NCBI GenBank assembly: GCA_964244295.1
Contig: CAXTIG010000001.1
Coordinates: forward strand, 124,001 to 188,000
DNA from: JAJAZB01 sp964244295
GTDB lineage: Bacteria > Bacteroidota > Bacteroidia > Cytophagales > Spirosomataceae
Reading direction: 5' to 3'
Length of the DNA: 64,000 nt
The position numbers were made by a program, and so were the translations under genes. The notes below the pieces were generated by a model that did no database searches, had not been told where the DNA came from, and saw only the letters and a program-made list of their open reading frames with translations. Below, in pieces: positions 36,222 through 43,930 of this stretch (positions are counted from its first letter, which is position 1; each line of letters starts with the position of its first letter).

Positions 36222-38585
36222 ATGTTCCGTAACTACCTCAAAATCGCCATCCGAAACCTGACCCGTAACCTGCGGTACGTGGTCGTGAACGTACTCGGAC
36301 TGGGCATTGCACTCGGCTTTGGCATTCTGGCGTTTCAAAATTACCGATACGCCAACTCCTACGATGACTGGCATAAAAACCGGAATCGGATTGTGCGGAT
36401 TGAATCAGTTAAGGCCGATAACTCGGCTACCTACGGCGCATGTCCGTCGCGATTAGCCCTCGATGCCCGGCAACAGCTTCCTCAGGTAGAAACCGCCGTC
36501 CGCTTCGATTCCAGGACGGCCGTCGTGAAGCAGAACGAGGCGGTTTTTAACGAAACTATCCACTTTGCCGACGCTGCTTTTTTCCAGGTATTTGATTTTG
36601 AGACACTCCGTGGCTCGGTCGATTTGTCCAATCCCGCTACCGTTCTGATCTCAAGAGAAACCGCCACCAAGTATTTTGGCGCTCAAAATCCCGTCGGCCA
36701 ACCGCTTACGTTTTACGCCGATCAACCGACGAAGAAAACCCTGATTGTGGGTGGTGTCGTCGATGGTCAATTCAAGCATTCGAGCATCCGATTTGACTTC
36801 CTGACGCACATGGCTAACCAACTCGATGGGAACAAGCCCGTCGAGTATACGGACTGGAAATACCACGTAGACGCGGTATTTCTCGTGCTCAAGCAATCCG
36901 TCACCCCTTCCACGGTCGAGGCGTTGCTGAAGCCTTTTGTGGTCCGCCAGCAATCGGCCAATCCCAACTGGAAAATCAGTCGTTTTGTGGCGGAACCTCT
37001 TCAAAAACTGGCCGGTACCGCCCGTGACCTTCGCGGCAACAACCTGTACCCCGCGCTGCCTCCCTCGGCGGTTTGGGGTACGCTGGTGATGGCGATTTTA
37101 ATGCTCCTGACGGCTTCCCTCAATTTCGCGAACATGACCATCGCCGTGTGCAACCGGCGGCTAAGGGAAATGGGCGTTCGGAAAGTGATGGGCAGTTCGC
37201 AGCGGCAACTGATCGTCCAGTTGCTCGCCGAAGCGGGTGTAATTTGCGGATTAGCTAGTTTAATCGGTATGCTACTGGCTTTTCCGTTCACCGACTGGTA
37301 CAACCGAATGTGGACGTTCATGGAGGTTGCCATCGACTACCGGGATCCCGTTCTGATCACCTACCTGCTTGGTTTGTTTCTGTTTACCACCCTGTTGGCT
37401 GGCTCGTACCCCGCTTTTTACGTCAGCGCGTTCCGTGCGGTTCACATCTTTCGCGGCACCCTGCGTTTTGGTGGCTCCGGTCTTTTTTCGCGGATCATGA
37501 TGGGGATGCAAGTAGCCATTTCGCTGATTGCGGTGATTACGGGACTGAGCTTTGAGCGCAATGCCGAGTACAACCGCAGCGCCGACGTGGGCTACGACCG
37601 CCATAACCTGCTTGGAGTGAATGTGTCCAACGAATCGAATTGGCGGGTGTTCAAAGCCGCCGCCCAATCCATCCCTCACCTGGAAGCCCTGGGTGGTACG
37701 CAACATTTACCCGGCTTTCGGTACGGTATGGTCAATTTTACCCTGACCAGCCAACCACACGAAGTGATGCTCTTCAACGTGGGCGATGACTTTACGTCGA
37801 TGTTACAAATGCGGCTGCGCGAGGGGCAACCCTTACCGCCCACGCAGGGCGAGCATCCGGCGCAGGTGGTTTTAGTGAACGAAACCTTTGCCCGCGAATT
37901 TGGCGAGGGGAAAAATCTGGTGGGAAAAACCATTACGATGGATTCGACCCCGTATCGAATCAACGGGATTGTTCACGATTTCATGACCAACACGCCATTC
38001 CGACCCGTGGCGTCAGCGGTGATACGACCCGTACCTCCCAGTCAGTTTTCGTACTTCATTGCCCGCGTCAAAGCGCCGTATCAAAAACAGGTTTTTACGG
38101 ACCTCGAAAAAACCTGGAAGCGCCTTTTCCCCTACCAACCCTTTGACGGTTTTTACCAGAACAAGTCTCTGGCTGAAGCCGAAGAAGTATCGGATAACAT
38201 CGCGCGAACGATGGGTGTATTTGCCCTGGTCACGGTCTTGCTGGCCGTTTCAGGATTATTTTCGCTGGTGTCGCTCAACGTGCTCAGACGGATGCGCGAG
38301 GTAGCCATCCGGCGGGTGCTGGGCGCAACGGGTCCCCAAATTGGCTGGCTGTTGCACCAGAACTACGTTTGGATTTTGGCCGGTTCCGTCGTCGTCGGCT
38401 GCGCGGGTGGGTACGTGCTGGCCAGGGTACTGATGAACAGTATTTTCAAAATCAACAACGGCGTTTCAACGGGGCTACTGGTGCTTTCGGCGTTCAGCGT
38501 GCTGGCGGTCACTTTTTTTACGATTCTCCTCAAGCTCTGGCAAACACTTCAACTCAACCCGGCCCATTCCCTGAAGTCGGATTGA
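36222..38585 (+). CDS. P16: divergent MacB/FtsX-type ABC transporter permease
   Basis: 787 residues, the shortest complete member, with a canonical start (MFRNYLKIAIRNLTRN). TM1 ends GILAFQNYRYANSYDDWHKNRNRI. FtsX1 near 301 is SLNFANMTIAVCNRRLREMGVRKVMGS. GSYPAFYVSAFRAVHIFRG precedes TM5, as in P11. Domain 2 lacks the KDFH motif and reads GIVHDFMTNTPF. FtsX2 near 689 is LRRMREVAIRRVLGATGPQ, the TQRTKEIG core having changed, and is followed by HQNYVWIL. The C-terminus ends LNPAHSLKSD. Coupling to P15 by 3 nt pairs one typical and one divergent permease, which could give an asymmetric assembly (inference). Composition is less GC-rich than P15. Confidence 0.94.
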   Translation: MFRNYLKIAIRNLTRNLRYVVVNVLGLGIALGFGILAFQNYRYANSYDDWHKNRNRIVRIESVKADNSATYGACPSRLALDARQQLPQVETAVRFDSRTAVVKQNEAVFNETIHFADAAFFQVFDFETLRGSVDLSNPATVLISRETATKYFGAQNPVGQPLTFYADQPTKKTLIVGGVVDGQFKHSSIRFDFLTHMANQLDGNKPVEYTDWKYHVDAVFLVLKQSVTPSTVEALLKPFVVRQQSANPNWKISRFVAEPLQKLAGTARDLRGNNLYPALPPSAVWGTLVMAILMLLTASLNFANMTIAVCNRRLREMGVRKVMGSSQRQLIVQLLAEAGVICGLASLIGMLLAFPFTDWYNRMWTFMEVAIDYRDPVLITYLLGLFLFTTLLAGSYPAFYVSAFRAVHIFRGTLRFGGSGLFSRIMMGMQVAISLIAVITGLSFERNAEYNRSADVGYDRHNLLGVNVSNESNWRVFKAAAQSIPHLEALGGTQHLPGFRYGMVNFTLTSQPHEVMLFNVGDDFTSMLQMRLREGQPLPPTQGEHPAQVVLVNETFAREFGEGKNLVGKTITMDSTPYRINGIVHDFMTNTPFRPVASAVIRPVPPSQFSYFIARVKAPYQKQVFTDLEKTWKRLFPYQPFDGFYQNKSLAEAEEVSDNIARTMGVFALVTVLLAVSGLFSLVSLNVLRRMREVAIRRVLGATGPQIGWLLHQNYVWILAGSVVVGCAGGYVLARVLMNSIFKINNGVSTGLLVLSAFSVLAVTFFTILLKLWQTLQLNPAHSLKSD

Positions 38586-38641
38586 AACCGATGTTTCGTT
38601 GTCGATTTTTTGTCCTCCAACTACCTCCAAGCCTCTGAATT

Positions 38642-41014
38642 ATGCTCCGCAACCACTTCAAAATCGCCTGGCGCGGCTTGCTCACGAGCAAAGCCTATTC
38701 GGCCCTCAACATCGGGGGCCTGGCCGTGGCGCTGGGTATCGGGATGCTGCTGTTGTGGTGGGTGAAAGACGAACTCAATTTCGACCGTTTTCACACGAAG
38801 TCCGATCTCATTTACCGGGTCAATGGTGGTTACGAATCGGAGGGCGCGACGCAGCTAGTCCCAGGAATTCCGGCTCCCGTGGCGGTGTTTTCCAAACGAC
38901 AGGTACCCGGCGTGGTCGAGGCGGCCCGCGTGGTGGGGTACCGTAATTTTTCGCCGTTCAAAGCAGCAGATAAAACGCTGGTGGAAGACAACAGCGTCAA
39001 CGTTGACCCGGCATTTTTCGCCCTGTTCGATTTTCAGTGGGTCAAAGGCAATCCAAAACAGCCTTTCCCTGATTTGTATTCGGTCGTGTTGACGGAATCG
39101 ACGGCCCGACGGTATTTTGGTACTGCCGAGCCGATGGGGAAGCTGATTTATTCGGTCCCCAAAAAGAAAGCCTTCGTCGTCAGTGGCATCGTCCGCGACG
39201 CCCCCGATAACTCGACGCTGGACTACGGGATGTTCATGACCTTTGAGTCGTTTTTCAAGGATATCAGCGAAGAACGAAACTGGGGAGCACTCCAATCCGG
39301 CTGGGGCGACTGGATGGCGACCACCTACCTCCAGGTTCATCCACAAGCGAATCCAGCCCAAATCGCGGGGTCGATTACCAGCCTGCACCACCAACACAAC
39401 CAGGGCGACGAGGCGATTTTTTACCGGCTGCAAGCCCTCACAGACATTCACCGGTACAATCCAGACGGCTCCCCGGCGGCGATGCAGGAAGTGCGAATGA
39501 TGGGCCTGGTGGCGCTGATTCTGCTTTCCATCGGCTGCATCAACTACGTCAACCTGGCCACGGCGAGGGCGAACCAACGGGCCAAAGAAGTCAGCGTCCG
39601 GAAGGTAGTCGGGGCGGGCCGACGGCACCTCATCGGTCAGTTTTTGGCCGAATCCCTGCTGATTTTCGGGTTAGCCTTATTGCTGGCCCTCGCGTTGATT
39701 TACTCGCTTGAACCCGTTTACCGGGAGTTAACCGGCAAAACCCAATCCTTCTCCTTGCTCAATCCGCAGGTCTGGCTCGTGCTGACGGGTGCCCTCCTGT
39801 TTACGCTGGCCGTAGCGGGAATTTATCCGGCGTTGGTGCTTTCGTCGTTTGAACCGCTGAACGTGTTGCGGGGAAAGGCCGCGACAACGGGTCGGGCTGG
39901 GCTATTCCGCAAGGCTCTGGTGGTCAGCCAATTTACCCTCTCGACGGCGCTCATCGCGGGAACGCTCGTGATTGGTCAACAACTGCGTTTCATCCGCGAT
40001 CGGAATCTTGGGTACGACCGCGAAAACGTGTTCAGTTTTTGGTTGACGGAGGCGTTGGCCACCCATTTCGCCACTCTAAAATCAGAATTGATGCAGCAAC
40101 CAGGCGTACTGACCGTCGCCGCCTCGGATGCAAATCTCCTCCAAAACGGAAACACCACGGGCGATGTCGATTGGGACGGCAAATCGGAGAAAAATCCGTT
40201 TGTTATCCACCCCCTGCGAGTGGACCAGGATTTCATCCAGACGTTCAAGTTAACGTTGGTCGCTGGCGACCCGTTTACCGGCTCAAAAGCCGATTCCACG
40301 CATTTCATCCTGAACGAAACGGCGGTCAAAAGTGCGGGCATCCGCCATCCAATCGGCAAACGATTCAAGCTTCACGAGACGGAAGGAATCATCAGTGGCG
40401 TGGTCAAGGATTTTCATTTTGCGTCAATGCACGCCAACATCGAACCGACGCTTTTCATCCATGAACCCCACCGGAACCTTTACCGGATTTACATCAAAAC
40501 AACCGGCCGAGAGGCCCCTAAAGCCCTTGCCGCCACCGAGCGAATCTGGAAACGCCACAGCCCGGACTATCCGTTTCAGTATTCGTTCATGGATGACGAT
40601 TACAACCGAATGTATCAGTCGGAACAGCGAACGGGGCAGTTGTTCAATTTCTTCGCGGGCATTGCCATCCTGATTTCCTGCCTCGGTCTATTCGGTTTGG
40701 TCACCTTCACCGCCGGGCAGCGCACCAAAGAAATCGGGATTCGGAAAGTGCTGGGCGCGTCGGTGGCCGGGATTGTGGCCCTGCTTTCCAACGATTTTCT
40801 CAAACTGGTATTCATCGCCATCGTGATTGCTACCCCCCTAGCCTGGTACGCCATGCACCGCTGGCTTCAGGATTTTGCCTACAAAATCACCATCGAGTGG
40901 TGGGTCTTTGCCCTGGCAGGGGTGCTGGCAGTGGGCATCGCCTTCCTGACGGTGAGTTTTCAAAGCATAAAAGCCGCGCTGATGAACCCGGTGAACGCCC
41001 TTAAATCTGACTAA
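38642..41014 (+). CDS. P17: 8-TM MacB/FtsX-type ABC transporter permease
   Basis: 790 residues starting MLRNHFKIAWRGLLTS. TM1 ends GMLLLWWVKDELNFDRFHTKSDLIYRV. Domain 1 has VDPAFFALFDFQWVKGNPKQPF and ARRYFGTAEPMGKL. FtsX1 near 298 is CINYVNLATARANQRAKEVSVRKVVGA, with Ser for Gly in KEVG. Before TM5 it reads VAGIYPALVLSSFEP. Domain 2 has the W-x-G loop DVDWDGKSEK, VLNETAVKSAGIRHPIGK and GVVKDFHFASM. FtsX2 near 693 is GQRTKEIGIRKVLGASVAG, then SNDFLKLV. The C-terminus ALMNPVNALKSD deviates from NPVKSL. P18 starts 3 nt after the stop. Confidence 0.95.
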   Translation: MLRNHFKIAWRGLLTSKAYSALNIGGLAVALGIGMLLLWWVKDELNFDRFHTKSDLIYRVNGGYESEGATQLVPGIPAPVAVFSKRQVPGVVEAARVVGYRNFSPFKAADKTLVEDNSVNVDPAFFALFDFQWVKGNPKQPFPDLYSVVLTESTARRYFGTAEPMGKLIYSVPKKKAFVVSGIVRDAPDNSTLDYGMFMTFESFFKDISEERNWGALQSGWGDWMATTYLQVHPQANPAQIAGSITSLHHQHNQGDEAIFYRLQALTDIHRYNPDGSPAAMQEVRMMGLVALILLSIGCINYVNLATARANQRAKEVSVRKVVGAGRRHLIGQFLAESLLIFGLALLLALALIYSLEPVYRELTGKTQSFSLLNPQVWLVLTGALLFTLAVAGIYPALVLSSFEPLNVLRGKAATTGRAGLFRKALVVSQFTLSTALIAGTLVIGQQLRFIRDRNLGYDRENVFSFWLTEALATHFATLKSELMQQPGVLTVAASDANLLQNGNTTGDVDWDGKSEKNPFVIHPLRVDQDFIQTFKLTLVAGDPFTGSKADSTHFILNETAVKSAGIRHPIGKRFKLHETEGIISGVVKDFHFASMHANIEPTLFIHEPHRNLYRIYIKTTGREAPKALAATERIWKRHSPDYPFQYSFMDDDYNRMYQSEQRTGQLFNFFAGIAILISCLGLFGLVTFTAGQRTKEIGIRKVLGASVAGIVALLSNDFLKLVFIAIVIATPLAWYAMHRWLQDFAYKITIEWWVFALAGVLAVGIAFLTVSFQSIKAALMNPVNALKSD

Positions 41015-41017
41015 GCC

Positions 41018-43399
41018 ATGCTCCGCAACTACCTCAAAATCACTTGGCGAAACCTGACGAAAAACAAGCTGTTTTTCGTCATCAACTCCCTCGGCCTCGC
41101 CGTGGGAATGGCCGCCTGCCTGCTCATTCTGCACTACGTGGCCTACGAACGAAGCTACGACGACTTCCATCCCGGCAGCGAGCGCACCTACCGCGTGGAG
41201 TTGGACAGTTATCAAAACGGCAAACTGGCCTTCAAGTCAGCCACTTCCTACCCGGCCATCGCCCCGACGCTGAAAAAAGACTACCCAGAAGTGGAAGAAA
41301 CCGCCCGGATTTACGACGCCAACTCCAGCGTGGTGTCGTACGAAAACCAACGGTTTCGGGAGGATAATTTTTATTTCGCCGACAGCAGCGTGTTCAGGGT
41401 ATTCCACCTTCCCTTCGTGAAGGGCAACCCGGCCACGGCCCTGCAAGGCCCCGGTGGCGTGGTGGTTTCGGAAACCATCGCCCGGAAGTATTTCGGAACC
41501 GCCGACCCGATGGGCAAAGCCCTCAAACTCGACCACGATGCTTACCAGGTGCGGGGCGTGTACCGGGATTACCCCAAAAACTCGCACCTCGAACTAGACC
41601 TGCTCTTTTCGTACCGTCCCGAAGCGGAAGCCCAAACCAGTTGGGGTTGGTACGACTTCTTCACCTACGTGAAACTGCGTCCCGGAACGGACGTGCCGCG
41701 TTTTGAGGCTAAAATGCACAACCTGGTGATGCGCTACAATGGCAAGGACCGGGGGGTGGGTAACAAGGATGAATTGCTGCTCCAACCCCTCCGCGACATT
41801 CACCTGACGTCGCACCTCAACCAGGAAGCCGAGGTAAACGGCAACGCTGGGGCCGTGACCGTGCTGGTACTCATCGCCGCGTTCATCCTCGCCATTGCCT
41901 GGATCAACTACATCAACCTTGCCACCGCCCGCGCCGCCGACCGGGGCAAGGAAGTGGGCATCCGCAAAGCCGTCGGGGCCGAGCGGGGGCAACTGATCGG
42001 GCAATTTTTGTTCGAGTCCTTCCTCCTCAACCTGTTCGCCGGGGCGGTCGCGTTGCTCCTGGTCCGGCTGAGTTTGCCTGCCTTCAACGCGCTGACCGAC
42101 AAAGCTCTTTCGCTCGATTTCTGGCTACATAACAGCCTCTGGCTTCCAGCGCTGGGGGTATTTCTGGGGGGCACATTGCTGTCGGGTTTGTACCCGGCCT
42201 TCGTCCTGTCGGGGTTCCGGCCCGTGGCGGTGCTGAAGGGCCGGGTTCGGGCGGCGGGCGGGTTGTCGTTGCGCCAAACGCTCATCGTCGCGCAATTCGC
42301 CGCGTCCGTCGTGCTGATTGTCGGCACGTTGACTGTATACCGGCAACTGCGGTTCATGCAGGAGCAGGATTTAGGCTTCGACCTGACTCAAACCCTCGTC
42401 GTACGCGGCGCAGGGGTGCGCGATTCGACCTACGAAGCGAAGGCTACCAGTTTTAAACAGGAACTCATTCGGGAGGGACTGGTCGAAAAAGCCACCGCCT
42501 CGGCCTACGTGCCGGGCATTGAGATTTTGTGGACGAATGGCTGGAAGCGCGCCGACCGGGCTGAAGCACGGTACAACACGCTCTACAACACCTCCATCGA
42601 CTACGATTTTCTGGATACCTACGATATCAAATTAGCCGCCGGGCGCAATTTTTCCCGGCAATTCGGCACCGACCGCAAAAGCGTGTTGCTCAACGAAACG
42701 GCGGTGAAACTCATGGGTTTCGATTCCCCCGAAGAGGCGATCGACAAGTCAATTCAATCGGGGGATACCTTGCGAATCGTGGGGGTGGTAAAAGATTACC
42801 ACCAGCAGGGCCTGCGCACGGGCCATTGGCCCATGATCATCCGCCTCTTGCCTGACAACGCCTCGTTTTTCTCGTTGAAACTCAAGGCCAGCGACGACCT
42901 GACTATTAAAGTAGCGGGCATCAAAACCCGCTACGACGCGTTTTTCCCCGGCAATTCGTTCGACTACTTTTTCCTCGATACGTTTTTCAACGAGCAGTAC
43001 AAGGCTGAGCTACAATTTGGCAAAGTTTGCGGCATTTTCGCCGGGCTGGCCATTTTCATTGCCTGTCTGGGCCTGTTCGCGCTGGCCACGTTCATGGCCG
43101 AGCAACGCACGAAGGAAATCGGTATTCGCAAAGTGCTGGGAGCCAGCGTACCCGGTCTGGTCGGATTGCTTTCCAAAGATTTCCTGAAACTGGTCATCGT
43201 CGCCATCGTCGTGGCAACGCCGCTGGCCTGGTACGCCATGCACCGCTGGCTCCAGGATTTCGCCTACCACACCAGCGTGCCCTGGTGGTCGTTCCTGCTG
43301 GCGGGTTTGCTGGCGATAGGAATTGCCCTGCTGACGGTGAGTTTCCAGAGTGTGAAGGCGGCGTTGATGAATCCGGTAAAGAGTTTACGAACGGAATGA
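41018..43399 (+). CDS. P18: 8-TM MacB/FtsX-type ABC transporter permease
   Basis: 793 residues starting MLRNYLKITWRNLTKN. TM1 (GMAACLLILHYVAYERSYDDFH) and FtsX1 near 295 (AWINYINLATARAADRGKEVGIRKAVGA) group it with P7. Domain 1 has FADSSVFRVFHLPFVKGNPATAL and ARKYFGTADPMGKA. Domain 2 has GRNFSRQFGTDRKSV, VKLMGFDSPEEAIDKSI and GVVKDYHQQGL. FtsX2 near 696 is EQRTKEIGIRKVLGASVPG. The C-terminus is standard (ALMNPVKSLRTE). It ends the uninterrupted permease run; the next gene is convergent and its stop lies 3 nt beyond. Confidence 0.95.
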   Translation: MLRNYLKITWRNLTKNKLFFVINSLGLAVGMAACLLILHYVAYERSYDDFHPGSERTYRVELDSYQNGKLAFKSATSYPAIAPTLKKDYPEVEETARIYDANSSVVSYENQRFREDNFYFADSSVFRVFHLPFVKGNPATALQGPGGVVVSETIARKYFGTADPMGKALKLDHDAYQVRGVYRDYPKNSHLELDLLFSYRPEAEAQTSWGWYDFFTYVKLRPGTDVPRFEAKMHNLVMRYNGKDRGVGNKDELLLQPLRDIHLTSHLNQEAEVNGNAGAVTVLVLIAAFILAIAWINYINLATARAADRGKEVGIRKAVGAERGQLIGQFLFESFLLNLFAGAVALLLVRLSLPAFNALTDKALSLDFWLHNSLWLPALGVFLGGTLLSGLYPAFVLSGFRPVAVLKGRVRAAGGLSLRQTLIVAQFAASVVLIVGTLTVYRQLRFMQEQDLGFDLTQTLVVRGAGVRDSTYEAKATSFKQELIREGLVEKATASAYVPGIEILWTNGWKRADRAEARYNTLYNTSIDYDFLDTYDIKLAAGRNFSRQFGTDRKSVLLNETAVKLMGFDSPEEAIDKSIQSGDTLRIVGVVKDYHQQGLRTGHWPMIIRLLPDNASFFSLKLKASDDLTIKVAGIKTRYDAFFPGNSFDYFFLDTFFNEQYKAELQFGKVCGIFAGLAIFIACLGLFALATFMAEQRTKEIGIRKVLGASVPGLVGLLSKDFLKLVIVAIVVATPLAWYAMHRWLQDFAYHTSVPWWSFLLAGLLAIGIALLTVSFQSVKAALMNPVKSLRTE

Positions 43400-43402
43400 A
43401 CC

Positions 43403-43882
43403 TTAAAAGGAGGCCGCTCGAAAGATGGTACTGAACGGCATCTCAATTCCCGTTACGGGGTCTTGGATGATACCTTCCGTGAAAGTCAGTTTTTTCCCGT
43501 CTGGAGTACGGATGAAAACGGTTTGTAACAAGGGGACGACAATCCAAACGGACTGAACTCCAGAAGGAAAATAAATCGAAGTAAGCTTATCGGTGATTTC
43601 ACTCAGTGCTTGTTTGGGAGATAAGACCTCGATGGCAATGATGGGGGGCTGGGTGAAGAAAATGATATCACTGTCCCAATCTTCCGGAAGGTTAGGAAAC
43701 ACCGAAATGTCGGGCTTGACTGGTTTTCCATTCAATTTTAATTCAAGCTCTGGAAACGTATCATATTCACTATCAAATGTTTCCAAAAAAGCGCCAATGC
43801 GTTGAATGGTTCGGGAGTGATTGACAGACATAATGTCTTCGGAGTGAAACTCTTCGATTAAGTCAATGGCTACTGCTTCCAT
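43403..43882 (-). CDS. Uma2-family (DUF820) PD-(D/E)XK-like protein 1
   Basis: 159 residues from the ATG at 43882; upstream codons to 43930 would cross the P19 start and the promoter. The family signature is present: PDISVF near residue 72, AIEVLSPKQ near 96, DKLTSIYFPSGVQSVWIVVP near 107-126, and DPVTGIEMPFSTIF at the end. Uma2 proteins have a restriction-endonuclease-like fold and are predicted nucleases, usually multi-copy; their biological role is unsettled. The gene is convergent with P18 (3-nt gap) and divergent from P19 (37-nt gap). It is a clear paralogue of the gene at 46347-46814. Confidence 0.88.
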   Translation of the reverse strand: MEAVAIDLIEEFHSEDIMSVNHSRTIQRIGAFLETFDSEYDTFPELELKLNGKPVKPDISVFPNLPEDWDSDIIFFTQPPIIAIEVLSPKQALSEITDKLTSIYFPSGVQSVWIVVPLLQTVFIRTPDGKKLTFTEGIIQDPVTGIEMPFSTIFRAASF

Positions 43883-43900
43883 ACATGAACGAGTTTTTGT

Positions 43901-43930
43901 CAAAAATACCAAAAAAACCATGCTCCGCAA
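43901..43930 (-). promoter_or_regulatory. Predicted promoter of Uma2 gene 1, overlapping the P19 start
   Basis: On the minus strand TTG (43928-43930), a 19-nt spacer and TATTTTTG (43901-43908) match the Bacteroidota -33/-7 consensus (TTTG, TAnnTTTG). The -33 TTG lies inside codons 3-4 of P19 (the complement of CGC-AAC in MLRN). The start codon of the Uma2 gene is 18 nt beyond the -7 box. The same geometry recurs at 62340-62369. Confidence 0.6.
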
